A stretch of 58,066 nt of DNA from an uncultured bacterium (GCA_937124615.1 CAKZKR010000051.1:1-58066); one strand, 5' to 3'; counted from the first letter of the stretch, positions 18,427 through 29,500 are shown. Notes: generated from the letters alone by a model not told the origin. Numbers and translations are program-made.

Positions 18427-20166
18427 TTAAAAAGTTTCTTCAAATACATCATCTCGTGTTACCCGAAGAACTTCTTCTAGTGTGGTTACCCCCCTTAACA
18501 TTTTCTCTGCTCCATCCTCACGAAGTGTACGCATTCCTTCTTTATGTGCTTCACGCTTAATCAGATTAGAATCGGCTCCTTCAAGAACCAGCTCCTGGAT
18601 TCTCGGACTCATTAGTAATAGTTCAAATATTCCCGTTCTTCCGTAATATCCACGGTCTATACACTTTTGGCATCCTCTTCCTCTCCATATAACTTCTGCT
18701 CGTGGGTCATGAGTCTTTATTCCTAATTCTTCTAATGGATTCCGGTCGGGTTTATAAGATTCTTTACACTGGCTACAAATTTTACGAACCAGTCGCTGGG
18801 CCTGAATTGCAATACAAGAAGAAGTAACAAGAAAAGGTTCAATCCCCATATTGGTCAAACGGGTAATGGCACCGGCACTGTCATTGGTATGTAATGTTGC
18901 AAAAACAAGGTGTCCTGTTAGTGAAGCCTGTACCGCCATTTCCGCCGTTTCCAAATCCCGGATTTCACCGACAAGAATAATATCAGGGTCTTGTCTTAAA
19001 ATACTTCTTAACCCCGCGGCAAAGGTCAACCCAATCTTAGGACGAACCTGTATTTGGCCAATACCCGCAATTAGGTATTCTATTGGGTCTTCTAATGTAA
19101 TTATGTTCTTATCCGGCGAATTAACCTTTTGCAATGATGCATACAAAGTTGTTGATTTTCCAGAACCTGTTGGTCCTGTAACTAAAATAATTCCATGAGA
19201 TACAGTGATAAGACGGTCAAATATTTTATGGTCGCGTTCATCCATTCCCAGGTCTTCTAAACTAAAAAGGAAATTACCTTTTTCTAGAATACGCAAAACG
19301 ACGCGTTCCCCAAAAGCAGTTGGTAAAATGGAGACTCGAATATCAATTTCTTTCCCGCTCAATTTAATTTTTATACGACCATCCTGGGGTAATCGATGTT
19401 CCGCAATATTCAAATTAGACATAATCTTGATACGCGAAATTACTGCGGCCTGCTGTGATTTTGGTATCGTGAATTTCTCATATAGAACCCCGTCAATACG
19501 ATAGCGAACACGAACCTCTCGCTCAAAAGGTTCAATATGAATATCCGAAGCCCGTTCTTTTACAGCACCCGTAATTAACAAATTGATGAGTTTTATGATG
19601 GGTGCTTCATTCGCAAGGTCAAGTAAATCTTTTTCTGTTTCCGCTCCATCGAGAGTATGAACTGTCGTAGCCCCGTCTTCTTCCGCCATTGCTATTGTAT
19701 CTATCATTTCAGCTGTATTTTGCGTCTGACTATCAAAATAAGAATCAACTATTTTTTGAATATCCGCTTTACGACATAACACAGGTTGGACCGTTCCCCC
19801 TAAAAGCACACGAAGGTCATCCAAAGGTAAAAGGTTTATCGGATCGTTCAAAGCTACAAGATAACCCGCCCCATTTTGTTTAAAAGGAACCATAAAATAT
19901 TCGCGAATAAAATTGATAGGTACTTTCGTAATCAAATTCATATCTACTTGTTGAGAAAGATCTAACTCCATAGGAATTCCAAACTGTTCACTCAAGGCTT
20001 CTAAGACATGTTCTTCTTCAATATAACCAAGGTCCAAAAGAATTTCACCCAACCGACGCGGTTTTATCTTCTGAAGTTCTAAAGCCTCTGCTATCTGCTC
20101 CGGATGAATATATCCTTTTTGAAGCAGTATTTCTCCAAACTGCATTTCAGCGAGTAGCTTGTCCAT
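18427..20166 (-). CDS. gspE: GspE type II secretion ATPase
   Basis: The 579-residue protein has an N-terminal MshEN domain (FGEILLQKGYIHPEQIAEAL), the N2 domain (RASDIHIEPFEREV), Walker A GPTGSGKSTT from residue 331, Walker B DPDIILVGEIRD, the His box and the zinc-site cysteines (ICSQC ... GCQKC). It is the cytoplasmic motor of the type II secretion system. Its ATG overlaps the gspD stop as TAATG, so translation is coupled to the secretin. It is the third assembly-type ATPase in the window and the only one embedded in the gsp operon. Confidence 0.96.
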   Translation of the reverse strand: MDKLLAEMQFGEILLQKGYIHPEQIAEALELQKIKPRRLGEILLDLGYIEEEHVLEALSEQFGIPMELDLSQQVDMNLITKVPINFIREYFMVPFKQNGAGYLVALNDPINLLPLDDLRVLLGGTVQPVLCRKADIQKIVDSYFDSQTQNTAEMIDTIAMAEEDGATTVHTLDGAETEKDLLDLANEAPIIKLINLLITGAVKERASDIHIEPFEREVRVRYRIDGVLYEKFTIPKSQQAAVISRIKIMSNLNIAEHRLPQDGRIKIKLSGKEIDIRVSILPTAFGERVVLRILEKGNFLFSLEDLGMDERDHKIFDRLITVSHGIILVTGPTGSGKSTTLYASLQKVNSPDKNIITLEDPIEYLIAGIGQIQVRPKIGLTFAAGLRSILRQDPDIILVGEIRDLETAEMAVQASLTGHLVFATLHTNDSAGAITRLTNMGIEPFLVTSSCIAIQAQRLVRKICSQCKESYKPDRNPLEELGIKTHDPRAEVIWRGRGCQKCIDRGYYGRTGIFELLLMSPRIQELVLEGADSNLIKREAHKEGMRTLREDGAEKMLRGVTTLEEVLRVTRDDVFEETF

Positions 20167-22820
20167 TATTTCCGATATATCGTACCTCTGTTAAATTCTT
20201 CTTGTTCTACTTGTCCTGTTAACGCTTCTGTCCTGTCTAAAGTAGGACGATAATTCTTCCGCATTTCTGCTTTTGTCTTGATTTTCTTAAAGAAACCTGT
20301 TTTAAATAGTTCCTGAATATTGACATCTTGATACTCAGTAACTTTGTATTGCGTAACCCGTTCCATATCACTAGATTCTTTTACTATGTGAGGGGTAACC
20401 AGGACAACCATATTTCGTTTTTCTCTTGATACGGACTTGTTACGGAAGAGAAAACCTAAAAGAGGAATGTCTCCCATAATAGGGACCTGAGTGCGGTTAC
20501 GGTCTGCAGTATCTCTTATTAAACCTGCTAAAACAGCAGTAGAACCATCCTTGACAAGCACCTGATTCTTGAATAAGGACTTATTAGTTGTAGGACCTAA
20601 AATATTTACATCTCCAACCGCTTGACTGCCTCCTGCCACAGCCGAGACCTCTATCTCTATTTTCATTAATACATTATCTCCCTCACTAATTTGTGGGGTT
20701 ACAGTTAATTTGATACCCACCTCATGCCGTTCTACACGAGTATATCCCCCCCATGTACTTCCAATTACATCCCCCGTAGGAGTGCGTTGTGGACTTGCAG
20801 TGCTTGTAATAAAGGGAACTTCCTGCCCAACCACTATTGAGGCTTCCTCATTGTCCACCGTAACCAAACTGGGTTGGGAAAGAACTTCCAAATCAGATAC
20901 GGTTTCAATTGCTTGCAGTAATAGGGGCACAAAAGGAACTCTCAAGCGTTGCGTCCTACTAATAGGAATAACTATATCATCATATATTCCTGTAGTAAGT
21001 CCTCCCCCAGAACCTAAACTCAAGGCTCCTAACATACGATTAAGCCTGCTCGGGCTTGTAATCTTATTCGCTGCGTCTGCAGCCGGTTTTAATGAATCCA
21101 CGATTTTTTGTATATTTGAAGTTCCTGTAACTGCAAAACCGGAATTTCCACTAATACTCGCAGAATCCACTTTTACCCCGTAATCATTGTTCAATCGAAC
21201 ATCCATTACCACCGCATCGACCAAAACTTGCCTTTGAGGAACATCTAAACGGGCTATAAATGCCTCTAATACTTTATAATCTTGCGGTGAAGCGACAATA
21301 AGAAGTGAATTGGTCTGGTCATATCTCGTTATCTGAACTCTTTGTTCAAACGGCTGAACCTCCCCTGGAGCAGAAGATACTCCCACTGACGCCATTGCTC
21401 CGCCCGCACCCGGCACTGCGCCTCCGGGGGTTGCTCCTCCGGTAGGCCGTCTCGTAGAACCGGATCCCCCAATCAAAGGTTGTAAAGCCTGCTCTACTTT
21501 TTCTGCGTCTGCGTTTAACAACTCATAGATATGCAAATTATTCGCCTCATAAGGTGTTGGACAATCTAACCGTTTTATCAAATCACGAACTTTTTCCATC
21601 ATCCCTTCAGTAGCCACTACAATAAGAGCGTTTAATCTTGTATCGGGCACCATACGAAGGACTTCCTGTCGAGAACCGATTATCTGCATAGACGGAGCAC
21701 CGGGAACAGAACGAGTAGGTGGGCGAACTACAGGTTGAGGGGGTATAGGGGCCCCCGGAACTCTACCCGCCATTACCGTACTTTTTGTTTCTGATAATAC
21801 TTGCTCAATTTGCTGGGCTAAAGCTTCTGCCCGTGTATATTCCAACATAAAAATTTCCATTTCCGTCTCATTGCCAGAGACATCTATCTCTTGTAAAAAT
21901 GAAAATACCCGCTTTAGTCCATCCGCAGTGTCTGTAATAATCAATGTATTTGTTGGGGCATACGCGGAAATGCGACATGATTTAGAACCCAATACTTGTA
22001 AAGCAGATGAAACTTCGGATGCATCTGCATATTTTAATGTAACAATATGAGTAGCAAACTTATCATATCCTTCCGGAAGTTTTTCTGTCCCCTTAATTAA
22101 TGGCGTTTTTTCAGACGCAACTGCCTCCGGGGTTGCTATAATTTTAATTAATTTCCCATCCAAGGTTTCTACCATTGAAAAACCTCGAGATGATAATATG
22201 GATTCGAGGACCTGGTAAGCCATTTCAGGAGGGATTTTATCATGTGTTATAACAGTTACCGTGGTCGCTCCAATATTAGGGTCGACATCAAAATTTCGTC
22301 CCGTTAATCGAGCTATTGCAGCAATCACATCGTATAATGGTGCATCATGAAAATCGAAGGAAATAGGTTCCGAAGGTGTTTCTCCTGTTTTGGGACCTGT
22401 ATCTGCAGAAAGACCTATCTGGGACTTTTCTGAAGTAATACCTGATGATATTGGCTTCCTTGGTCCCGGAGGGGCAGGGGGTTGATTTCCTCCTCTTCTC
22501 ATTGTCGGGAATGAAGGAATAGGAGGACGAGAGGACCCTGGAGGGGCGGAGGGCTCTGGCATTGTTATAGGCGGACGAACTGGTTCTGGAATAGGTGAAG
22601 GCTGGACTTCTGGAATACTCTCCGGAACTGAAGGAGCATCCAAAATTGGTGGAACTTCAATATTACTCGTTGGGACTTCTTGTGGCACCGACTCAACATT
22701 CTGACTATATGAAGAAAACAAAAACAGGTTGATAAACAATAAAAAGATTAACATCCTCTTCAAAGGAAAAAAGAAACCGCTTTTCTTATGGCATAACATT
22801 AAATCTGATTGATTTTGCAA
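20166..22820 (-). CDS. gspD: GspD secretin
   Basis: The start is a TTG at 22820 with TAGGAG 7 bp upstream. An N-terminal hydrophobic signal (MLIFLLFINLFLFSS) is followed by a proline-rich region (about 42-140) not usual in GspD. Then come an N0 domain (ISFDFHDAPLYDVIAAIARL, about 150-225), N1-N3 domains with a Gly-rich loop near residue 460, and the secretin homology region from about 530 (RQVLVDAVVMDVRLNNDYG) to 830, including VGQEVPFITSTAS and PIMGDIPLLGFLFRNK. The protein oligomerises into the outer-membrane pore. No lipobox was seen in the N-terminus. The gene is second in the operon, 49 bp after gspC. Confidence 0.96.
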   Translation of the reverse strand: MQNQSDLMLCHKKSGFFFPLKRMLIFLLFINLFLFSSYSQNVESVPQEVPTSNIEVPPILDAPSVPESIPEVQPSPIPEPVRPPITMPEPSAPPGSSRPPIPSFPTMRRGGNQPPAPPGPRKPISSGITSEKSQIGLSADTGPKTGETPSEPISFDFHDAPLYDVIAAIARLTGRNFDVDPNIGATTVTVITHDKIPPEMAYQVLESILSSRGFSMVETLDGKLIKIIATPEAVASEKTPLIKGTEKLPEGYDKFATHIVTLKYADASEVSSALQVLGSKSCRISAYAPTNTLIITDTADGLKRVFSFLQEIDVSGNETEMEIFMLEYTRAEALAQQIEQVLSETKSTVMAGRVPGAPIPPQPVVRPPTRSVPGAPSMQIIGSRQEVLRMVPDTRLNALIVVATEGMMEKVRDLIKRLDCPTPYEANNLHIYELLNADAEKVEQALQPLIGGSGSTRRPTGGATPGGAVPGAGGAMASVGVSSAPGEVQPFEQRVQITRYDQTNSLLIVASPQDYKVLEAFIARLDVPQRQVLVDAVVMDVRLNNDYGVKVDSASISGNSGFAVTGTSNIQKIVDSLKPAADAANKITSPSRLNRMLGALSLGSGGGLTTGIYDDIVIPISRTQRLRVPFVPLLLQAIETVSDLEVLSQPSLVTVDNEEASIVVGQEVPFITSTASPQRTPTGDVIGSTWGGYTRVERHEVGIKLTVTPQISEGDNVLMKIEIEVSAVAGGSQAVGDVNILGPTTNKSLFKNQVLVKDGSTAVLAGLIRDTADRNRTQVPIMGDIPLLGFLFRNKSVSREKRNMVVLVTPHIVKESSDMERVTQYKVTEYQDVNIQELFKTGFFKKIKTKAEMRKNYRPTLDRTEALTGQVEQEEFNRGTIYRK

Positions 22821-22869
22821 GTTTCAACTCCTAATGTATAAATGTTTATGATTCAATATCGTTGTCCTA

Positions 22870-23832
22870 TTAATCCTGTATTCTATATATTATATCCATG
22901 GGGATTCCATTCCGGAGAATAGATACTTTAACGGAAGGAAGTGTAACATCGCTATATTTCTTAATTAATTCCACTATTTTTTCATCACTATCAATTACAT
23001 CATCGTTTACCGCAGTGAGGACATCCCCATCTTTGAAACCTAATTTAACAGCAATAGGAATTTCATTAATATTATTCGCAGTAATCCCAATTACTTTTCC
23101 TTCCGCGTTTTTATATAGTTCAGGCTTTACACGCGTAACCAGGTCCGCATAACTTGCAAAGAAATCTTGTACAATTTCATCCCTGTTCAAATCTATTTGT
23201 TTTGAAGAAGGCTCTGAAGGTTTCGTTGATTGTATATTCGATTTATTGGGAGTTTCCTCATTCTTTGCTTTTAGCAAATCTAAAGACTTGTCTTCCAATT
23301 TCAACCGTTCTTTTTTGGGGGGATTTGTCTTTTTATTTAGTAAGATAACTTCTTTGGGATATACCTCTTCTAAAAAAACCTGTTCAATGACTTCCTGTCC
23401 TACAGCAAAAGCAGTGGTAATTCTTTTATCCGAAAGCTCAATAAATGCAGAAGAAAAACGATCCTTAGGTGATAAAGCAATTGTTCCAATTAACTTTAAA
23501 TTTAATTGCGTATCCTCAAGAGTATCTTGTGGAGGGGGTTCTTTTACCTCTTCTTGTCTTTTGGGAATTTCATCTTCAGACCATCTGCCGGCATTACCCA
23601 AGAAACCCGATGTTAATAATCTATTGAAAAGGCCTTGAGCATCTATATTTATTAACATATTTTGAGAAGCCTCTTCTACTTCATTAGATTCTCCTACTTT
23701 TTTTACTATCTTCTGGGTAGGGTCATAGGTATATATTACATAGAAGAAAATTCCAAGGGCAATAAGAATCGATAAAATTAGGACAATATGTATCAGGAAA
23801 AAAAGCCTTTTAATTTCTAATGATTGAACCAT
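22870..23832 (-). CDS. gspC: GspC inner-membrane coupling protein with PDZ-like domain
   Basis: A short cytoplasmic N-terminus is followed by one membrane helix (about residues 9-31, IHIVLILSILIALGIFFYVI). A linker then leads to the HR domain (about 108-175, LNLKLIGTIALSPKDRFSSA), which contacts the N0 domain of GspD, and a C-terminal PDZ-like domain (about 235-318, with AVKLGFKDGDVLTAVNDDVI) that in this family helps choose substrates. Length of 320 fits GspC. It heads the operon, with 192 bp upstream before the protease gene. The start ATG has AAGGG close by. No convincing promoter was found in the gap. Confidence 0.92.
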   Translation of the reverse strand: MVQSLEIKRLFFLIHIVLILSILIALGIFFYVIYTYDPTQKIVKKVGESNEVEEASQNMLINIDAQGLFNRLLTSGFLGNAGRWSEDEIPKRQEEVKEPPPQDTLEDTQLNLKLIGTIALSPKDRFSSAFIELSDKRITTAFAVGQEVIEQVFLEEVYPKEVILLNKKTNPPKKERLKLEDKSLDLLKAKNEETPNKSNIQSTKPSEPSSKQIDLNRDEIVQDFFASYADLVTRVKPELYKNAEGKVIGITANNINEIPIAVKLGFKDGDVLTAVNDDVIDSDEKIVELIKKYSDVTLPSVKVSILRNGIPMDIIYRIQD

Positions 23833-24024
23833 ACTGCCCTTTCATAAACGAATAACTCCTTGGAGTAAATCATGAATTGAACGGAATTCACCTATTGTTA
23901 GTTGACTAAATTATCATGACAAATTCTATGATAAGTTTAAACAAAACACCTCCCCTTTCGCAAAGTTTATCTCTTATAATAGAAATAATAGAAACTTAAT
24001 TATAGGCAAAACTTCCGGAAAAAA

Positions 24025-26439
24025 TTATTTTACTCCCTCTACAAGACTTTTTAGATATAACAAATAGTCATCAATAGAAATATATGGGCTGGGTTCTTCT
24101 GATGTATTGGTAGAAGATTTTGCCTGGATTGCACTTTTGTCTTTGCTATAGTAAATACTGTCATATTCACTATAAGGTTTCACATATTGTTTCCCTGTTT
24201 GTGTATCTTCGGTAATTACTGTGACACTTCTTGTCCCTGCGTACAGAGTCCATTTGCTACTCTTAGATAAATATCTCAAATAAAGAATTGCTTTGTCTCC
24301 AACTTTAAAATCTGGCATCTCAGAACAAATCATAGCATAACCATTTACTCTTCCTCCGGGAATAGTAAAAACCACCGTGCCATTTTCATTTATAGGACCT
24401 TTTAAAGTATCACGAACCTTTACTTCAATATCCGTATATATTCGCATATTCTTTGTCATATAACTGTTTATTGCCATAACTTCACCATTTACTACGGCAT
24501 CTGATTCTGCAACAAGTTCATCTGTGTTTAAGTAAGCGATTCTCGAATGGGCCTTAGATACAAGTCCAAATATAGATATTACAAGAAGAACAGATATTAT
24601 TGTTGTTTTTTTCTTTATTTTAACAAGTCGCATTTTCTTAATAGCCCTCCATACAGACAAGAGAATTATAAATCCCAAAAAGTATTTCCAAATATCATTC
24701 TTAATGAACCAGGCAAAACTATAAACAGTTTTTGCAAAAAATTGTCTCATAACCTCGGACCTTATTATTACTCTTGAAATCAAAGGTGCCATTGTGTAAT
24801 AAATATCTATCAAGGCAAGACCAACACCTGAATTCATAAGATAACTGTCTCTAAACTGCCTTAGATCTTGTAATAACGAAATGGAACCCAATGTTCCTGT
24901 GGTCGTAGTATCTGTACCGCCTCCTGTTGGAACCTCAATAATATTCATTGGGCATACATCATTTGGGTCACCAAACATAGGTTTTAAATGAGTCCTCATT
25001 TGTGGTAGTGTCTTTCCTGTTGTATTACTTACCACCACATTTTTTGTAAAACTCCATACTAATCCTGTCCCTGCGTCTTTACTACTTACATCCAGAACAT
25101 TCTCAACCTCATGGAACACTTCAGACATAAAAGATGTCTGATAATCTGAATCAGCACGAGTAGTTACAGAATAACTATTAGGACCTTGAATGCTATCTAC
25201 ATCGGAGGGAGGGATTCCTTGAGGAGCCTGACGGTCCAATCCTGTTCCGTTTAATGGATTCAATGTTAATGTATATGAAGGTGTAAACAGTTCTCCATCT
25301 TTACCCGGAATCTCCATCACTTTCCACAATCCAATTAGATTAAATTTCCCTTGAAGTTGTTTATTAATAAGCGGTTCATATAAACCAACGAGTGTACTAA
25401 ACAAGGGAACTCGAGGTGTACTGGAATTGTTATCCACATCTGCCCATGCTACAACATGCCCCCCCGGAAGTGGAACGGATGGGAGCCCGGACCCCCTTCT
25501 TGTTCTACTTCTGGCTTCATGTTTTATATCGAAGAAGTTCTCTTGGGCCCCTCGAGGATAAAGCCATGAAATACCCGAAATATCATCTGGGGCAAGGTCC
25601 TTTCCTCCATCTTCCCTTTGACCATTCGGTAACTCTACTTCAAAGTAGATAGGAAACATGGTCGGTGTAGCACCAATATACTGAGGAACACCGTTAGGCA
25701 TTGTCATCCATACTATTGGATTTTCTATCAGGTATGAGGGTAATTCATCTTCCTGATTCAAATAAACAGCCCTTAAATTATTCAAGGGCGTATGGTCTAA
25801 ACCAAGAAAATGTCCCAATTCATGAACAAGCGTTCCCGTAAGGTCTGCTAACGGTTCATCTCCTGATTCTGAATTATATCGGTGAGCCGTTGCTGACACT
25901 ACAATGTCACGGTCAATAATGGTGCCTGCGGAAATGGGATATATTTGTCCATTATGTTCATAAACAGTATCTGTAACAGTAAATAGCGTTAGTGTTACTG
26001 CTAATATTCCTCCACCTACATCAACTGTTTCTAAATCGGGCTCTACATCTTCTCCTGTATCATCTGCCTCTGTAACATACAAAGAGATAGTTGGAAGTGT
26101 ATCAGGGGTTGTTAGTGAAATAGGGTCCTCATAGTACCCTAAAATACGGAAACAAGCATAAGAAGTAGGTACTTCCTCCCAGACTTTCAAGGCATTTTTT
26201 ATTTTTTCTATTTCATCATCTGTAAATCCTCTTTTCCCTCTTTCTATGTAAATACCGACACCTTCACCTGTGGTTATACTTCCATCGTTATTCGTGTCGA
26301 ATTCATAAAAGGGCCATCTCGCCAAGCGTAGAACATTAAACGCATCAAATCCACCTGATGGGAAAAATGCGTAACTATTCAGTTGACAAACAGATAAAGT
26401 CAGAGTTATTAAATATAAAAATAATAATTGTTTTTTCAC
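24025..26439 (-). CDS. Secreted metzincin-type zinc protease fused to a second exported domain
   Basis: GTG 26439 is chosen because AAGGAG lies 8 bp upstream and a signal peptide (KKQLLFLYLITLTLSV) starts at once; an in-frame ATG exists at 26487. Residue numbers are from the GTG (804 residues). An EF-hand-like calcium loop DTNNDGSITTGE is at 48-59. The zinc motif HELGHFLGLDH (His206, Glu207, His210, His216) has the HExxHxxGxxH spacing of matrixins and other metzincins. A membrane helix (YFLGFIILLSVW) near 590 and a basic stretch follow. Met603 then opens a second signal-peptide-like segment with a likely AHS cleavage site and an unidentified beta-rich domain of about 170 residues (VNGEVMAINSYM). 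Role inferred: extracellular proteolysis or processing of surface proteins. The giant gene upstream ends about 65 bp before this start. Confidence 0.82.
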   Translation of the reverse strand: MKKQLLFLYLITLTLSVCQLNSYAFFPSGGFDAFNVLRLARWPFYEFDTNNDGSITTGEGVGIYIERGKRGFTDDEIEKIKNALKVWEEVPTSYACFRILGYYEDPISLTTPDTLPTISLYVTEADDTGEDVEPDLETVDVGGGILAVTLTLFTVTDTVYEHNGQIYPISAGTIIDRDIVVSATAHRYNSESGDEPLADLTGTLVHELGHFLGLDHTPLNNLRAVYLNQEDELPSYLIENPIVWMTMPNGVPQYIGATPTMFPIYFEVELPNGQREDGGKDLAPDDISGISWLYPRGAQENFFDIKHEARSRTRRGSGLPSVPLPGGHVVAWADVDNNSSTPRVPLFSTLVGLYEPLINKQLQGKFNLIGLWKVMEIPGKDGELFTPSYTLTLNPLNGTGLDRQAPQGIPPSDVDSIQGPNSYSVTTRADSDYQTSFMSEVFHEVENVLDVSSKDAGTGLVWSFTKNVVVSNTTGKTLPQMRTHLKPMFGDPNDVCPMNIIEVPTGGGTDTTTTGTLGSISLLQDLRQFRDSYLMNSGVGLALIDIYYTMAPLISRVIIRSEVMRQFFAKTVYSFAWFIKNDIWKYFLGFIILLSVWRAIKKMRLVKIKKKTTIISVLLVISIFGLVSKAHSRIAYLNTDELVAESDAVVNGEVMAINSYMTKNMRIYTDIEVKVRDTLKGPINENGTVVFTIPGGRVNGYAMICSEMPDFKVGDKAILYLRYLSKSSKWTLYAGTRSVTVITEDTQTGKQYVKPYSEYDSIYYSKDKSAIQAKSSTNTSEEPSPYISIDDYLLYLKSLVEGVK

Positions 26440-26503
26440 GGTCCGAACTCCTTTCTTTCGTCCGGAATTATCAATCTTGTTTTCCATTTATAATTTTATC
26501 TCC

Positions 26504-29500
26504 TTATGTTGTTTGCTTCTTTCTTATAGAAAGGAGACTATACAAGACAACCATTACCAGACCTATATCGAAAATATAAGTCATACAACCCGTTTGTAGT
26601 CCAGATTGTCTCTCACCACATCCAAACATATAGAAACGTTTTTTCTGTTTTTGTGCCTCGTTTACATATTCAAATCCGTTGACAAGTGTTTTTTCTGTAC
26701 TCTGGTCTAAGTTTTTCACTGTAACATTTAGCGACCCAACTGTTGGAATCCCTCCTAATGGGAAGGTTACCAAAATAGAAGTACCATCACTTGATACGGA
26801 TTGGACGGGCATAAGCGTTTCTGCAAAATACACAGCAATATTCTCGACTGTAGAGAAATTCGCCCCATTGATCGTTACTGGAAATTCTTTTGAAGTTCCT
26901 TTATTGGGATTAACCGAGTTAATAACGGGAATCCTTCCTATAGGTTTTGTTGTAAGTGTAAATAAATCTGTTCGTGATGATTCATCACCCGTAGATGTAT
27001 TCCTTACTAATAATACAATAGGTTCTATAGGCACTACTCCCGGCATTGTACTAATGGCTATTGTTATTGCAGTATCTGTTGCTTGAATAACCCGAACCTG
27101 GTACCCCGACAAACGAACAATAGGATTACTACCAAAGTTTCTTCCGTATATTACTAATGTTATCTCCTGACCTTCAAGCGTTTGTACAGGCAATTCAGAT
27201 ATAGATGCCGAATCTATTACCAGTGAAGAGGGAGCAATGGTTTTCTTAACGGAACTAATCACACCGGTTCTCCGTTTTTTAGTGCAATGGGAACGAAGCC
27301 AATTTAAACCTGAATTGTCTTTCTTGGTGCCTGCTTTTTTGCCATCCATGTAATACCGAACCGGAGATTCCTTGAAATAGGTTATAAAACCAAGTCCCCT
27401 AACTCCCCATGGGAATTCACGGAATTTTCTAAAATCATTCCTCTGTTCGCCTGTAAGCCGTGCCCAGGTATCAGGGTCCGGTTCTGTTGGGGTATTAGGA
27501 CCCCAGTTTACAATACCAATTCTAAAGTTTACACCTGTCTTCATTTTATCGGAGGCTCGTAATACAACAAAGAAATCCGGCCCATAGAAAGGATTCTTAT
27601 TATTTGTACCGAAAGATGTAGGTACCCATTGACGCTTACGCGATTGTTGTTCTTGAGGGATAGGAACATTATCTGTGCCTGGAGATGAGAAAACAAACTT
27701 CACCTGTGTGGCTTCACCTGTTTGTCCAATATAATAAGGCGAAGCATCTAAGGTTATAGGAATGTCTATATCCGCATCAAACATACCATTCCTATTTCTC
27801 GGGTCTGCATCATTATCACGATACAGAGCAATACCACTAATCTGTGGATCAATATTAAGCGGTAATAAGTCATTTAGTGGATTAAAGTTTGCATTGGTCC
27901 CTTCATCATAAAATTCTAATGTAACCTCTTCTAAGAAACTGGGATTCCGTTCAATTCTCCAGGAGCCATTGCGTGGAGTCCCACTTAATAAAGACACCTG
28001 ATTTGTGGTATTTCCAATAATCTCATAAGACTCGAAAGCAGAATCTATTAAGAAATCTCCAATTAGTGAGTTGGGTTCAAAAGAAACACCGGATACTGTA
28101 AATGTCTTTTCCGAACCAATACCATCGGTCCCTTGATATATACTGTCTTCCGGTCTATTGGTTGAAATATCAAAGCCCATAACAGCAAAGGAAGGACCTC
28201 CCGGGACTATTGCCTGTTGCTGACTAGTAAAATCATATATCTGAACAGGTATGTTCAACTCAAGCATATCATTCCCATAGAAATCCTGTACGGGGTCCTC
28301 TTCAGGACTTGATTTAATGTATGCGGTAGAACTGGTATTAATCTGTGGGAAGAACTGGATACCTGCCTTCTTCTCAGAATCACTCCTACCCGGCAATGTT
28401 GCAGGAATAATGGCTCGGAATGATTGGAACCGTTTTCCTTTGTCATTTAAACGAATTGTGATAAATAAATCATCTCCAGGATTATTTCCCTTTACTCCCG
28501 TTAACTGTTTTTCCAACAACAAATTAGATAGGGCTGATTGCTCTTCTGATTCTTCTTTCAAACTCTTATCAAAACTAATATCACTAAAATCAATATTTCC
28601 GCATTCAACTGGTGGAGTCCCAAAAAGAAAAGCCATAAAATCGTCTGTAGGCAATGTCCATTTTTCTTTCGGGTACATTGTAAGAACCCATCCATAATCA
28701 CGCTGGTCAACCAAACCATTACCATCCATATCATCCGGCAAACCATCTCCATCAATATCAATAGGTTCTGGTCGAGAACCCCATTGCAAATTATTTAATG
28801 GAATAGGTTTATCCCCAATATTTGGCATAGGTAAATCCCAATATGTCGCCAATAATTTCGGCTCAAAGAAAATACCATTTTGGTCTGTATCTTCCCAAAG
28901 TAAAACACCCGAATCGTAATTTTTACCATCAGGGTCTAATGGCATAAAAATATCTGGGGAGAAATCCGGTCCCCAAAAGGCAACTACAATTTTTGCGACA
29001 GATGGGGATTCCTGACCTTCATTATTAACAAGATAATCACCAGAACCTACCAGATTGATACCCAACATAGCAGTATGTTCTGAATTTATATCTGTTTTTT
29101 GTGTTAACAGTCTAGCTCGGTTAAATTCAGGAGCCCACTGGCTTGCTCTTGGATACTCATTGGGCCCAATATTCCGTGACCATGTCGTATAACTAGGAAG
29201 TACCGGCTGGTCTATTGGATTCACATATGCAGAGGAGCGAGTATCCGGTCCCAAAATATTTACATGGTCAAACGGAACTGTCTCATAAGCATATTGCCCC
29301 CTACTATGCGTATAATCGTAACTCACCGTGAAGGTATTTTTATCTGTTATCGAGTAGTTAAAACCACCAAATTCCCGAAATCTTGTTACACCTACCGAAT
29401 GTAAATTTAAAAATTGTGTTCTTATCTTTCCTTCCGGATCCATCCATTTATCAAAATCTTTCGGATAATCAGACAATCCAACAGAATAACCCAAACAATT

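Noticed and set aside
23833-24024. Promoter for gspC
   Set aside because: TATAAT-like boxes are present but none has a credible -35 at 16-18 bp.
26439-26487. ATG 26487 as the start of the protease gene
   Set aside because: AAGGAG is 12 bp away and 16 extra hydrophilic residues would precede the signal peptide; GTG 26439 has better spacing. Not fully excluded.
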